Positions 16,281-25,038 of a stretch of DNA of 64,000 nucleotides are shown one piece after another. How positions within the stretch are numbered: position 1 is the stretch's first letter; every line of letters begins with the position of its first letter. The stretch lies in NCBI GenBank assembly GCA_002862085.1, contig PKCK01000011.1:85323-149322 (forward strand), given 5' to 3'. The notes beneath the pieces were generated by a model that was given only the letters and a program-made list of their open reading frames with translations, was not told the origin of the DNA and made no database searches. The DNA is from Planctomycetota bacterium (GTDB lineage: Bacteria; Planctomycetota; UBA1135; GCA-002686595). The translations under genes were made by a program, and so were the position numbers.

Positions 16281-18394
16281 TGGTTGGCTCGAACGGACTC
16301 GCCACCGCGCGTCAGGATCGGCTGAAGCGCGCGAGCGATTGGCTCCTCGGCTTCGGGGTGCTCGGTCTTCTGTTGACGCTCGTGGCGCCGCTGCCGCCGA
16401 TCGTCCTGGACCTGCTCCTGGCCGTGAACCTCTCCGCCGCGGTGATGCTCCTGATGCTCACCATGCACGCGCGGAGCTCCACGGAGATCTCCACGTTCCC
16501 GACGATCCTGCTCTTCGCGACGCTGTTCCGGCTCGGACTCAACGTCGCGAGTACGCGCCTGATCCTCACCGGGGGCGAGGCCGGTAACGTCATCCAGGCG
16601 TTCGGCCGCTACGTGACCGGCAACAACCTCGGCGTCGGACTCGTCGTCTTCCTGGTCCTGATCGTCATCCAGTTCGTGGTGATCACGAAGGGCTCCGGCC
16701 GCGTCAGCGAGGTCGCTGCGCGCTTCGTGCTGGACGCGATGCCGGGCAAGCAGATGGCGATCGACGCCGATCTCAACGGCGGCCTGATCGACGCCGACGA
16801 GGCCCGCGAGCGTCGCGAGAGCATCGCCCGCGAGGCGGAGTTCTACGGGGCCATGGACGGCGCGTCGAAGTTCGTTCGCGGCGACGCCATCGCCGGCTTG
16901 ATCATCACCGCGCTGAACCTCGTGGGGGGCATCGCGATCGGCGCCATGGGGGGGATGTCCATGGGGCAAGCGGTCGAGCGTTACTCGATGCTGACCATTG
17001 GTGACGGTCTCGTCAGCCAGATCCCGGCGCTGCTCATCTCCACCGCCGCGGGCGTGCTCGTCACCAAGGACAGCACCGAATCCGCGCTCGGGGCCAGCCT
17101 CGCGACCCAGCTCGGCAAGCGTCCGAAGGCCACCGCCATCGCCGCGAGCACGATCTTCGCGATCGGCCTGCTCCCGGGGATGCCGAAGCTGCCCTTCTTC
17201 GTGCTCGCGATCGTGCTGCTGGCCCTCTGGCGCAGCGGCTCCGAGCTCGAGCGCGAGGAGGAGCAGGAGCGCTCCGCCGTCGCCGCTCGCGAGGCCGAGG
17301 AGGCCGCCGGTGCGGAGGACACCGACGAGAAGGAGGTCGCCGAGCTGCTCAAGGTGGACCGCGCGAGCCTCGAGATCGGCTACCAGCTCATCCCGCTCGT
17401 CAAGGACGCCGCGGGCGCAGGGATCCTCGACCACATCGCCCAGCTGCGCCGACGCTTCGCCCTCAAGGAGGGCGTGGTGCTCCCGCCGGTGCGCATCCGC
17501 GACAACATCAAGCTCGGGCCCAAGGCCTACCGGGTCCAGCTCGGTGGCCAGGAGATCGCCGACGGCGAGATCGAGCCCGCGCTCTACCTGGCCATGGACC
17601 CCGGGACCGCCGCGGGCAAGATCCCGGGCAAGCCCGCCGTCGACCCCGCCTTCGGCCTCCCGGCGGTGTGGGTGGACAAGGGCAAGCGCAGCGAGGCCGA
17701 GGTCATGGGCTACACCGTGATCGATCCCACGAGCGTGCTGGTGACGCATCTCTCCGAGGTCCTCCGGGGCGCCCTCGCGGAGCTCCTCTCCCGCGACGAC
17801 GTGAAGGAGCTGGTCGAGAACGCGAAGAGCATCGCGCCGGCTGTCGTCGAGGAGCTCGTCCCCGAGCGCCTCACCTACGGCGAGATCCAGCAGGTCCTCC
17901 GCAACCTCCTCCAGGAGGGCGTGAGCGTCCGGAACATGCCGGCGATCCTCGAGACCCTCGCGGACAACGCGGCGCGCACTCGCGACGTCGAGACCCTCAC
18001 CGAACTCTGCCGCCAGCGGCTCGGTCGCGCCCTCTGCGAGCAGTTCGGTGACGGGACCGGGACCGTCCACGCGATCACCCTCGATCCCACGATCGAGGCC
18101 CGCCTCGCCGCGGCCGTGGGACGCCAGGGCGGGCCGGAGGAGGCCTCCGTCGGGCCCGCCTACCTCACCGAGCTCGTCGACCAGATCGCCGCCTCGATCG
18201 CCGCAGCGACGCAGTCCGGCAATGACGTCGTCGTGCTCGTCCGCTCCAACGTGCGCCGCTTCCTCGCGGAGCTCGTTCGCGCGTCCCTCCCCAAGGTCGC
18301 CGTCCTCTCCTTCAACGAGGTCATCCCCGCGCGCGCCGTCGACACGGTCGCCGTCGTGCGCATGCCGGAGCCCTCGCATCCCCAGCTCTCCTGA
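16280..18394 (+). CDS. flhA: Flagellar export gate protein FlhA
   Basis: 704 residues. N-terminal half has about eight membrane helices with the conserved FHIPEP-type cytoplasmic loop (RFVLDAMPGKQMAIDADLNGGLIDADEARERR); the C-terminal half is the large cytoplasmic ring domain with TYGEIQQVLRNLLQEGVSVRN. It is the export-gate platform that docks chaperone-substrate complexes. Usual length. Translationally coupled to flhB. Confidence 0.98.
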   Translation: MVGSNGLATARQDRLKRASDWLLGFGVLGLLLTLVAPLPPIVLDLLLAVNLSAAVMLLMLTMHARSSTEISTFPTILLFATLFRLGLNVASTRLILTGGEAGNVIQAFGRYVTGNNLGVGLVVFLVLIVIQFVVITKGSGRVSEVAARFVLDAMPGKQMAIDADLNGGLIDADEARERRESIAREAEFYGAMDGASKFVRGDAIAGLIITALNLVGGIAIGAMGGMSMGQAVERYSMLTIGDGLVSQIPALLISTAAGVLVTKDSTESALGASLATQLGKRPKATAIAASTIFAIGLLPGMPKLPFFVLAIVLLALWRSGSELEREEEQERSAVAAREAEEAAGAEDTDEKEVAELLKVDRASLEIGYQLIPLVKDAAGAGILDHIAQLRRRFALKEGVVLPPVRIRDNIKLGPKAYRVQLGGQEIADGEIEPALYLAMDPGTAAGKIPGKPAVDPAFGLPAVWVDKGKRSEAEVMGYTVIDPTSVLVTHLSEVLRGALAELLSRDDVKELVENAKSIAPAVVEELVPERLTYGEIQQVLRNLLQEGVSVRNMPAILETLADNAARTRDVETLTELCRQRLGRALCEQFGDGTGTVHAITLDPTIEARLAAAVGRQGGPEEASVGPAYLTELVDQIAASIAAATQSGNDVVVLVRSNVRRFLAELVRASLPKVAVLSFNEVIPARAVDTVAVVRMPEPSHPQLS

Positions 18395-18423
18395 CCCCGC
18401 CCGTCGCGTAGATCGATCCTGTC

Positions 18424-19536
18424 ATGAGCGATTCCGTCACCAGAGCCGCAGAAGCGGCTGTCGCCCCCGAAGCGCGTTCCGCGCGAGGTGGCTCGACCCT
18501 GCACCTCGTCTCCGGACGCACCATGCGGCGCGCGCTGCTCGACGCGCGCGCGGCCCTCGGGGCGAAGGCCCTCGTGGTCGATCAGAAGGCCGAGGTCGAT
18601 CAGGCGACCGGCAGCGCCCGGGTGACCCTGGCCGTGTCCACCCAGATCCCGCGCAGCGCCGACGCTCTGCGAGCCCTGCGCGACGAGGCACAGACCCTCC
18701 TGCGGGACGAGACGCCGACCCCTCCGCCGGCTCCGAGTCGCCCCGTCCAGCGCACGCCGCTCGCGGACGTGGAACGACGCCTGCGCGAGCACGGCGCCAG
18801 CAAGAAGCTGCGCGAGCGGGTCCTCGAGGGCGTCGTCGCCCGTGAGGAGCGCGAGGGGAGCGGCCACCCGCTCGACCTCGCGGCGTCCGAGGTGGGGAGC
18901 GCGTTCAAGGTCGCGTCGCTGCCCCTGGAGAAAGGGCGTACCACGGTCCTCGCCTTCCTCGGCGCCACGGGCGTCGGCAAGACGACCTGCCTCGCGAAGC
19001 TCAGCGCGCGCCTGGCGCACGCCGGTCGCAGGGTCGCCATCGCGACGCTGGACGGCGGCCGGGTCGGCGCCCTCGAACAGATCCGCGCCTTCGGCGAGTC
19101 GATCGGCGTACCCGCCGCGGCGCTCGAAGATCCCGGTGCGTTCGGACGCGTTCTCTCGATCCACGGACCCGCTCGCTACGACGTCGTCCTCGTGGACGGA
19201 TCGGGTGACCTGGCGGCTGACATCGCCGCGCTCCAGGAGCTTCAGGCGAACCTCGACCCGGTGCGTGCGGGCCTCGAGGTCCTCACGGTCCTCCCCGCGG
19301 GGGCGGCGCCTGCGGGTCTCGCGAGCGTCACCTCCGCCGTCGAGCCGCTCGCGCCCGTCGGCGCGATCGTCACGAAGCTCGACGAGACCGAGGAGCCGCT
19401 TCCGGCCATGGAGCACGCGGACGGCCGCGACCTGGCGATCGCGTTCCTCTCCAACGGGCCCGACATCGGGCGCCACTTCCACCGCGCGTCCGCCGAGCGC
19501 TTCGCGGACGTCGCGTTGATCGGGAGGATCGGCTGA
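18424..19536 (+). CDS. flhF: Flagellar SRP-family GTPase FlhF
   Basis: 370 residues. An N-terminal variable domain (FlhF-B, with SGRTMRRALLDARAALGAKA) is followed by an N helical domain and a G domain with P-loop LGATGVGKTTC (about 177-187) and G4 TKLDE. The G3 box, usually DTAGR, reads DGSGD here, so GTP hydrolysis or dimer activation may differ. FlhF sets the position and number of flagella with FlhG. It starts 30 bases after flhA and overlaps flhG by one base (TGATG). Confidence 0.9.
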   Translation: MSDSVTRAAEAAVAPEARSARGGSTLHLVSGRTMRRALLDARAALGAKALVVDQKAEVDQATGSARVTLAVSTQIPRSADALRALRDEAQTLLRDETPTPPPAPSRPVQRTPLADVERRLREHGASKKLRERVLEGVVAREEREGSGHPLDLAASEVGSAFKVASLPLEKGRTTVLAFLGATGVGKTTCLAKLSARLAHAGRRVAIATLDGGRVGALEQIRAFGESIGVPAAALEDPGAFGRVLSIHGPARYDVVLVDGSGDLAADIAALQELQANLDPVRAGLEVLTVLPAGAAPAGLASVTSAVEPLAPVGAIVTKLDETEEPLPAMEHADGRDLAIAFLSNGPDIGRHFHRASAERFADVALIGRIG

Positions 19537-20345
19537 TGAGCGTGGAGCTCGGAGCGCCCTTCGTCCTCGTCACCGGCGGCAAGGGGGGCGTTGGCAAGAC
19601 GACCGTCGCCGCGAACCTCGGCGTCGACCTCGCTCGGGAGGGCCGCCGGGTCCTGCTCGTGGACCTCGACCTCGGCCTCGCGAACCTCGACCTGACGCTC
19701 GGTCTCCGACCGGCGCACAGGGTGGAGGACGCCCTCGCCGGGGACGTGCCCCTCGAGGAGTGCGTGATCACCGGACCGGGCGGCGTCCACCTTCTGCCGG
19801 CCGCGTCCGGGAGCGAGGAGCTCTCGAGCCTCGGCTCCGAGCGTCGTTCCCGACTGATCGAGCTGCTCCGCGGTCTCGCGCCGCGCTACGACGTGGTCGT
19901 GGGGGACAGCGCCGCGGGCGTCGGAGCGGACGTGCTGGCCTTCGCGGCGCTCGCCGATCGCGTCGTGCTCGTCACCACCCCCGACCTGGCCGCGCTCACC
20001 GACGCCTACGGGCTCATCAAGGCGCTCGACCAGCACGGCGTCCGGCACGGGATCGACATCCCCACGCCGGAGGTGCTCGTCAATCACGCCAGCGGCGTCG
20101 AGGAGGGCCGCGCCGTCGCGCGCAAGCTCCGCTCGATCTGCGAGCGCTTCCTGGCCCGCTCGCCCCGCCAGGCGGGCTGGCTACCCCGCTCCGCCTCGGT
20201 CGAGCGCAGTCAGAGCGAGGGGGCTCCCTTCGTCCTGCGCACGCGCAGGGCCCTGGAGAACGTTTGCATGGCCCAGATCTCGGGCCGCCTGCACGGCCTC
20301 GCCGGCGTCTCGGGGACTCCCGTGACCGCCGGAAAAAACTTCTAA
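19536..20345 (+). CDS. flhG: MinD-like ATPase FlhG (FleN/YlxH)
   Basis: 269 residues. Deviant Walker A GGKGGVGKTT at 10-19, switch I-like DLDLGLANLDLTLG and Walker B-like YDVVVGDSAAGVG, typical of the FlhG/FleN branch. It counteracts FlhF and may restrain the flagellar activator. The start overlaps the flhF stop (TGATG); position after flhF is the usual order. The switch II Asp (GDSAAG) is slightly different from the canonical IDTGAG. Confidence 0.93.
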   Translation: MSVELGAPFVLVTGGKGGVGKTTVAANLGVDLAREGRRVLLVDLDLGLANLDLTLGLRPAHRVEDALAGDVPLEECVITGPGGVHLLPAASGSEELSSLGSERRSRLIELLRGLAPRYDVVVGDSAAGVGADVLAFAALADRVVLVTTPDLAALTDAYGLIKALDQHGVRHGIDIPTPEVLVNHASGVEEGRAVARKLRSICERFLARSPRQAGWLPRSASVERSQSEGAPFVLRTRRALENVCMAQISGRLHGLAGVSGTPVTAGKNF

Positions 20346-20356
20346 GGGTCATCTCC

Positions 20357-20644
20357 ATGGCAGTCGATAGCGCTTTCGGACCGAGCCTCCTGGTCCACGC
20401 GATGCGCGCCTCCGGGCGTCAGTACGCGGTGGCCTGTGGAGCCCTGGTCGCGCTGCTCTCCCTCTTCAACGACACCCCCGTCCGCATCGCATCGCTGCGC
20501 GGCGTCATCACCTGGGGCGCGCTGCTCCTGGTGGTCTCGGCGGGGATCTGGTTCGCCGAACGCGCGTGGCCCGAGCCGCCCGCGGCTCCGGACCAGAGCG
20601 CCGGAGAGGAGGAGGGCACCGCGGCCGCGGCACCGGAGGCTTGA
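20357..20644 (+). CDS. Small two-helix membrane protein in the flagellar operon
   Basis: 95 residues from ATG at 20357, 12 bases after flhG. Two hydrophobic helices (about 23-35 and 48-66) flank a short loop; the C-terminus is acidic and Ala-rich. I recognise no family. It lies between flhG and fliA in the same orientation, so it is probably co-expressed with the export apparatus. Confidence 0.7.
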   Translation: MAVDSAFGPSLLVHAMRASGRQYAVACGALVALLSLFNDTPVRIASLRGVITWGALLLVVSAGIWFAERAWPEPPAAPDQSAGEEEGTAAAAPEA

Positions 20645-20663
20645 TTCCCCGAGATCCACAGAG

Positions 20664-20732
20664 ATGTTCCGACCCGACGAGCAGCCCCAGCGCCGCGCCG
20701 ACGCGGCCCGTGATCACGGAGGAGCGCGATGA
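20664..20732 (+). CDS. Possible 22-residue leader peptide overlapping fliA start
   Basis: A 22-codon frame opens with ATG at 20664 and its TGA overlaps the fliA ATG as ATGA. The peptide (MFRPDEQPQRRADAARDHGG...) has no recognisable feature. It may couple fliA translation to upstream ribosomes, or be chance; fliA has its own good ribosome site (GGAGG). Confidence 0.2.
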   Translation: MFRPDEQPQRRADAARDHGGAR

Positions 20733-21475
20733 CTGAAGACATCGTCTCCCCCGAGAGGGCGCTCACGGACGAGGAGCGCGAGGCGCTCATCATCGACCAC
20801 GTGCCGCTGCTCAAGCACATCGTCGGACGCATGGTCCTCGACGTTCCCGGGTCGATGGACCGCGACGACCTCTTCGGCTTCGGGATGATCGGCCTGATCG
20901 CCGCCGCCGACTCCTGGGACAACTCCCGCGGGATCGCCTTCTCGACCTTCGCCTACCCGCGTGTCCGCGGCGCGATCCTGGACGAGCTGCGGCGCATGGA
21001 CTTCCTGCCGCGGGGCCGCCGGGAGCGCGTGCGCCAAGTGGACGCGGCGATCGCCGAGCTCGAGCAGGTGGACGGCGCCCGTCCGACCCCCGAGCGTATC
21101 GCCGAGCACCTCGGCTGGAGCCCCGACGAGGTCGACGAGGCGCTCTCCAGCGCGTCGGCCGCCCTGCGGACCTCCATCGATTCGCTGACCGACGACGACG
21201 GTGGCGGCGGACTGGCCTCGATGCTGTTCGATCCCTGCTCCAAGGACCCCGTGGGGAGCGCGGAGTACGACGAGCTCAAGGAAGCGCTCGTCGATGCGAT
21301 CGCCGAGCTGCCCGAACAGGAGCGGACGGTCATCACCCTGTACTACGCGGAGGAGCTGCTCCTCCGCGAGATCGCGGAGATCCTCGGCGTCACCGAATCG
21401 CGGGTCAGCCAGATCCACAGCCGGGCGATCTACCGACTCAACCGGACCCTGCTCTGCCCCGCGGCAGAGGACTGA
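20729..21475 (+). CDS. fliA: Flagellar sigma factor FliA (sigma-28)
   Basis: 248 residues. Region 2 has DRDDLFGFGMIGLIAAADSW and FSTFAYPRVRGAILDELR; region 3 and region 4 follow, with ITLYYAEELLLREIAEILGVTESRVSQ as the -35-binding helix-turn-helix. FliA directs late flagellar transcription, for example from the fliD promoter at 9733. GGAGG sits 6 bases before the ATG, one of the few clear Shine-Dalgarno sites in this operon. A FlgM-like antagonist is encoded at 23772-24101. Confidence 0.96.
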   Translation: MTEDIVSPERALTDEEREALIIDHVPLLKHIVGRMVLDVPGSMDRDDLFGFGMIGLIAAADSWDNSRGIAFSTFAYPRVRGAILDELRRMDFLPRGRRERVRQVDAAIAELEQVDGARPTPERIAEHLGWSPDEVDEALSSASAALRTSIDSLTDDDGGGGLASMLFDPCSKDPVGSAEYDELKEALVDAIAELPEQERTVITLYYAEELLLREIAEILGVTESRVSQIHSRAIYRLNRTLLCPAAED

Positions 21476-21717
21476 TGGAGGGAGAGGCCATGGATTCGTC
21501 AATACACCGGATCGTTCCCCGGGCTCGCATCGCCCTCGAGCGCGCCTCCGATCGGCGCCGTCGGCAGCGGAGCGAGTTCGCGCTCCCGTCGGAGGAGGAG
21601 GGCGGAGAGGACCAGATCGTCCTCGAGCCACGGCCTCGCCAGGACCCCGGCGATCTCACCGTCTCGCGAGTCCGCCTCTTCGACGAGGCCGGGCAGAACA
21701 TCGACATCAAGGGCTGA
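21475..21717 (+). CDS. Small unrecognised protein downstream of fliA
   Basis: 80 residues from ATG overlapping the fliA stop (TGATG); an alternative ATG at 21490 has GGAG just upstream. The sequence is highly charged (RASDRRRRQRSEF, EEEGGEDQ) and ends in a hydrophobic-polar stretch VRLFDEAGQNIDIKG. The last stretch recalls the C-terminus of FlaG-like proteins, but that similarity is too short to name it. Likely co-transcribed with fliA. Confidence 0.65.
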   Translation: MEGEAMDSSIHRIVPRARIALERASDRRRRQRSEFALPSEEEGGEDQIVLEPRPRQDPGDLTVSRVRLFDEAGQNIDIKG

Positions 21718-21722
21718 ACATC

Positions 21723-21935
21723 ATGGAAAGAGTCATCCTGAAGAGCCGGGACGTCCGGCACGAAGAGAGTCCCAGCGGACGGCGCGTGCGCGCGACCCAC
21801 GAGGGCGGCCGGGCCGAGGTCCGCGCGCTCTCCGAGGACGGCGTGGTGCGCGCGATCGAGGTCGTGTGCGCCTGCGGCGACCGCATGACCATCGAGCTCG
21901 AGTTGGCGCCGGAGGAGGGCGCGTCCCCGCGATGA
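21723..21935 (+). CDS. Small unrecognised protein with a CACG motif
   Basis: 70 residues from ATG at 21723, 5 bases after the previous stop. It has a basic N-terminal half and a beta-like C-terminal half (AIEVVCACGDRMTIELEL) with two Cys spaced C-x-C, a possible half metal site. It overlaps the next gene (ATGA). Family not recognised; context suggests the fliA operon. Confidence 0.65.
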   Translation: MERVILKSRDVRHEESPSGRRVRATHEGGRAEVRALSEDGVVRAIEVVCACGDRMTIELELAPEEGASPR

Positions 21936-22357
21936 ACAGCATGTTGAGCCTCATGGGTCCCAGGTGGTGGGCCTGTCTCGCAATCGCCGCCGCCTTCGTC
22001 TTCGTTCACCGCACCTCGTCGGTGGGTGTGCCGGCCGAGGCCGGCGACCGCAGCGCGTCCGCGCCGGTCTCCCCGCTCATCGTGAATCACGAGATGTTCC
22101 GTGCGAGCTCCGTCGCGGGCCTGCGCGTGGAGGACGAGCTGGAGTCGCTCCGCCGCGCGCTGCGCGCGGAACAGGAGCGGTCCGCGCTCCTCGTCGAGGA
22201 GAGAGAGGGACTCCAGCGCCAGTTCGACGCGCTCTCCGCCCTCGCTACCGAGGTCCTGGAGGGCCGCGCGGACGCTCGTGGTGACGCGCCCGTCGCTCCT
22301 GATCTCGCCCCCGTTCCGATCGAGGCCATCTACGTCCACTCCGGCGCCCCGCGCTGA
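21932..22357 (+). CDS. Membrane-anchored coiled-coil protein
   Basis: 141 residues from ATG at 21932, overlapping the previous stop (ATGA). An N-terminal membrane helix (about 10-24, WWACLAIAAAFVFVH) is followed by a linker and a coiled coil (about 62-105, LESLRRALRAEQERSALLVEE). The C-terminus is Pro/Ala-rich. It is probably held in the cytoplasmic membrane with the coiled coil in the periplasm. No family recognised. It precedes two lipoprotein genes with a similar coiled-coil theme. Confidence 0.7.
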   Translation: MNSMLSLMGPRWWACLAIAAAFVFVHRTSSVGVPAEAGDRSASAPVSPLIVNHEMFRASSVAGLRVEDELESLRRALRAEQERSALLVEEREGLQRQFDALSALATEVLEGRADARGDAPVAPDLAPVPIEAIYVHSGAPR

Positions 22358-22370
22358 GGAATCCAACGCC

Positions 22371-23024
22371 ATGAAGCGATCCAACCCCTTCGTCCACGCC
22401 GGCCTCGGCCTCGCCGCCGCGCTCACCCTCGGCGCCTGTGCCACCATCCCGACGCTCGAGTCCATCAAGTACGGATACAGCTCACCCCGCGCCGTCGCGG
22501 TTCAGGAGGAGCCCATCCCGGACGACTACAACGACATGGCGGCGGGATGGGCGCCGCAGACGAGGCCGGAGGAGCAGCGACCGACCGAGTACGGTTTCGA
22601 CGGCTCGCCGGTCGGCGCCAGCGTCCCCGGCCAGGTGACCGAGATGAAGCGCCCCATCAACGACGGCGTCGACCCGGCGCCGCAGGGCACGCGGAACCTG
22701 CTCCTGGATCTCTACGCGGAGAACCAGAAGGAGGTCGAGCGTCTCACCACGGCCAACGAGGACCTCTCCATCGCTCTCGAGCTGGCGGAGACGCGCGCGG
22801 CGGACTTCGAGCAGCAGCTGAAGGACCTCCAGGTGCAGTTCGACCGGCTCGGCGCCGACAAGCAGGCCGCCGACCAGAAGAGCTTCGACCTCGCCGCGCG
22901 CCTCGCCACTGCGCAGATCGCGCGTCTCGAGGCCGAGCGGGCCCTGCTCGAGGGAATGATCGAGTGGCGCCGCCGGAGCGCGGTCAACAACCGCCCGCTC
23001 GACGAGGGGGGGGAGAAGCCGTGA
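22371..23024 (+). CDS. Coiled-coil lipoprotein
   Basis: 217 residues from ATG at 22371. Signal peptide with lipobox LGAC (Cys at about 23), a Pro-rich linker, then a long coiled coil (about 115-195) containing NQKEVERLTTANEDLSIALE. Expected in the outer or cytoplasmic membrane facing the periplasm. It overlaps the next lipoprotein gene (GTGA). Family not recognised; it may be a flagellar accessory envelope protein given its place after fliA. Confidence 0.75.
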   Translation: MKRSNPFVHAGLGLAAALTLGACATIPTLESIKYGYSSPRAVAVQEEPIPDDYNDMAAGWAPQTRPEEQRPTEYGFDGSPVGASVPGQVTEMKRPINDGVDPAPQGTRNLLLDLYAENQKEVERLTTANEDLSIALELAETRAADFEQQLKDLQVQFDRLGADKQAADQKSFDLAARLATAQIARLEAERALLEGMIEWRRRSAVNNRPLDEGGEKP

Positions 23025-23647
23025 GCCGCGTCCTCCGAGCCGTGGCCACGTCCGCGGCCATCGCCCTCGCCGCCTGCGTCACCGCCGGGCCCGTGCCGAT
23101 GATGGGCTCCGCGCGCATCGCCGCCGACTTCGACACGTACCGGCTGCAGCGCGTGGCGCTGCTGCCCTTCCGCGCGGTCGACCGGACGTCCGGGACCCTC
23201 GCGGCCCACGAGGTCGGGACCCTGGAGACGAGCTTCCATGCGGAGCTCGCCAGCGCGACGCCCTACGACCTGATTCCGCTCCGCGGTGAGGACCTGGCTG
23301 CGGTGCTGCCTCCGGACCCCTTCCGCGACGGCTGGTACACCCCGGACGCGATCCGCTTGCTGCGTGATCGCTTCCACCTCGACGGGATCATGGTCGGGAC
23401 GATCACCTCGCGCCGCGTGGTGCCGCCCCAGGTCCTGGGCGTGCAGCTCGACCTGATCAGCTGCGAGACCGGCGCGACCATCTGGAGCGCGGACCTGATG
23501 CTGGACGCGGCGAGGAACGACGTGCAGGAGGCGGTCGCCGTCTGGTCCGAGGGCAGCCTCGGGAAAGACGATGGAGGCGCGATGGTGCTCCTGTCGCCGC
23601 GCCGCTACGCCCACTTCGCGGCGCATCAGCTCGCCCGGCTCCTCTGA
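23021..23647 (+). CDS. Lipoprotein with a CsgG/LpoB-like fold pattern
   Basis: 208 residues from GTG at 23021, overlapping the preceding stop. Lipobox LAAC at about residues 16-19. The body follows the pattern seen in CsgG/LpoB/GNA1162-type lipoproteins: RVALLPFRAVDR, a helix with ETSFHAELASA, LDGIMVGTITS and CETGATIWSADL. These proteins bind periplasmic partners. The family call is from pattern only. It ends the operon; a strong hairpin follows. Confidence 0.7.
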   Translation: MSRVLRAVATSAAIALAACVTAGPVPMMGSARIAADFDTYRLQRVALLPFRAVDRTSGTLAAHEVGTLETSFHAELASATPYDLIPLRGEDLAAVLPPDPFRDGWYTPDAIRLLRDRFHLDGIMVGTITSRRVVPPQVLGVQLDLISCETGATIWSADLMLDAARNDVQEAVAVWSEGSLGKDDGGAMVLLSPRRYAHFAAHQLARLL

Positions 23648-23694
23648 CAGGCCGACGGGCTCTCGCGGGCCACGTCGCGCCGTATCGAACGACG

Positions 23695-23729
23695 CACGCC
23701 GCGTCCCCTGCACACGGGGACGCGGCGTG
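23695..23729. terminator. Bidirectional hairpin terminator
   Basis: CACGCCGCGTCCCC (23695-23708) pairs perfectly with GGGGACGCGGCGTG (23716-23729) around a seven-base loop. It lies between the convergent lipoprotein and FlgM-like genes. Confidence 0.75.
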
Positions 23730-23771
23730 TTCGTCGATCCACGGGACCCCGCTGCGCGGCGGGGCTGCGTC

Positions 23772-24101
23772 TCAGGACTCGGAGGCGAGCAGGCGCTCGG
23801 CCGCCTTCGCGAGGCGGTCGCGATCGAAGAGGCTGCCGTCGGCGATCGCCCCCTTGAGCTCTTCGAGGCGTGCCTCGCGGGCCTCGTCGGCCGCGCTCTG
23901 CTCGCCGAGGGCGGCGCCGGAGAGTTCGATGAAGTCGTTCTTGGCCCCGAGGGCCTTCGAGCGCTCTCGGATCTCCTCGGATCCCTCGCGGGCCCGTTCG
24001 ACCGTCCGGCGGAGCTCGGCGGAGTGAGCCTCGCCCGCTCTCTGGACGTCTGCGAAGCGCCCCGCAGACATCCCGGTCTTCTTCTCGTTGTTCAGTTCCA
24101 T
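23772..24101 (-). CDS. flgM: FlgM-like anti-sigma-28 factor
   Basis: 109 residues from ATG at 24101, preceded by GGGAGGGAATCACC, a good ribosome site; a longer upstream extension is Pro/Arg-rich and not protein-like. The first 50 residues are charged and probably disordered. The C-terminal 60 residues follow the FlgM pattern: IELSGAAL, then EARLEELKGAIADGSLFD and AKAAERLLA. FlgM holds FliA inactive until it is exported after hook completion. Position opposite the fliA operon supports the call; sequence similarity is moderate. Confidence 0.75.
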   Translation of the reverse strand: MELNNEKKTGMSAGRFADVQRAGEAHSAELRRTVERAREGSEEIRERSKALGAKNDFIELSGAALGEQSAADEAREARLEELKGAIADGSLFDRDRLAKAAERLLASES

Positions 24102-24471
24102 GGTGATTCCCTCCCGGTGGAGAGTTGGTTGCCGCCGTGGCTCCCGAGGGGGCCAGGCGGCGTTCCAGGGCATCCGGCCGGGGGTCCGGGCGCTGGAGCG
24201 GAGGTCTTGATGCACGGAAGACGGACCGCGTAATGGAGGGATCGGAGTCTTCGGCCTTCGCTTGAGCGGTGATCTCGACTTTTCTCAGGCCCTTCTCCCC
24301 GGACCTGGACGACCGTCTGGACCCGATGCCCGGCCCCGGGGGCCGAGGAGCCTGATCGGTGTCTCGGAGCGGGACGCAGGCCGGCCGCTGGATCGCCTCG
24401 CCGCTTCGCGGGGCGGGTTTCCGTCCCCGCGTTCACCCGAGTGGCCGCTTCGTCCGATGACCCGGAGAACC
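24102..24471. other. Divergent intergenic region, flgM-like / CheC-like
   Basis: About 370 bases between divergent genes. It should hold promoters for both. I see no sigma-28, sigma-54 or clear -35/-10 motif and no gene. Confidence 0.45.
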
Positions 24472-25038
24472 ATGAGCAGCGAAGGTCAGATCGGGTTCTT
24501 CGGGAACACCAAGGCGACGGAGGTCCTCGAGCTTCTCGTGGACGAGGTGGCGGGCGCCCTCTCGCTCCTCTGCCCGTTCCAGCTGAGCGGCCCCGTCACG
24601 GACGACGAGGTGGTCGAGGACCGCCCCGGCGCGGACGAATCCGTCCGGATCGCGATCCGCTACGGCTTCAAGACTCCGCGAGGGGTTCGCATGGGCTTCC
24701 TCCAGCTCCCGCTCGACAGCGCGCTGACCCTCGCCGGAAACCTCCTCATGCTGCCGACCGCGGAGCTCAAGGAGTCGATCGGCAAGGAGGGGCCGGACGA
24801 CGGGGAGAAAGAAGCGCTCATGGAGGTGGGCGAGCTCCTGGCGAGCGCCTTCCAGGTCCGGCTCCGGAAGCGACTCGCCGACGAGACCGTCGTTCAGTTC
24901 TTCGGCTGTCAGGGCGTGGAGTCCGATCACGCCCCCTGGGTCGCCAACTACGGCGGCGAGCCGCTCGCCGTGCGTCGCCACCTCGCCGGCTTCGAGGGCT
25001 TCGAGCCTTTCGAGCTGATGGTCGCGATCCCCGCCTGA
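24472..25038 (+). CDS. CheC/CheX-like chemotaxis phosphatase-family protein
   Basis: 188 residues from ATG at 24472. The alternating strands and the helix EKEALMEVGELLASAFQVRL (residues about 106-125) resemble the E-x-x-x-E-x-x-N helix of CheC/CheX/FliY proteins, but the Asn position reads L or A, so phosphatase activity is uncertain. Its place beside the FlgM-like gene supports a link to chemotaxis or motility. It could also be an unrelated alpha/beta protein. Confidence 0.55.
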   Translation: MSSEGQIGFFGNTKATEVLELLVDEVAGALSLLCPFQLSGPVTDDEVVEDRPGADESVRIAIRYGFKTPRGVRMGFLQLPLDSALTLAGNLLMLPTAELKESIGKEGPDDGEKEALMEVGELLASAFQVRLRKRLADETVVQFFGCQGVESDHAPWVANYGGEPLAVRRHLAGFEGFEPFELMVAIPA

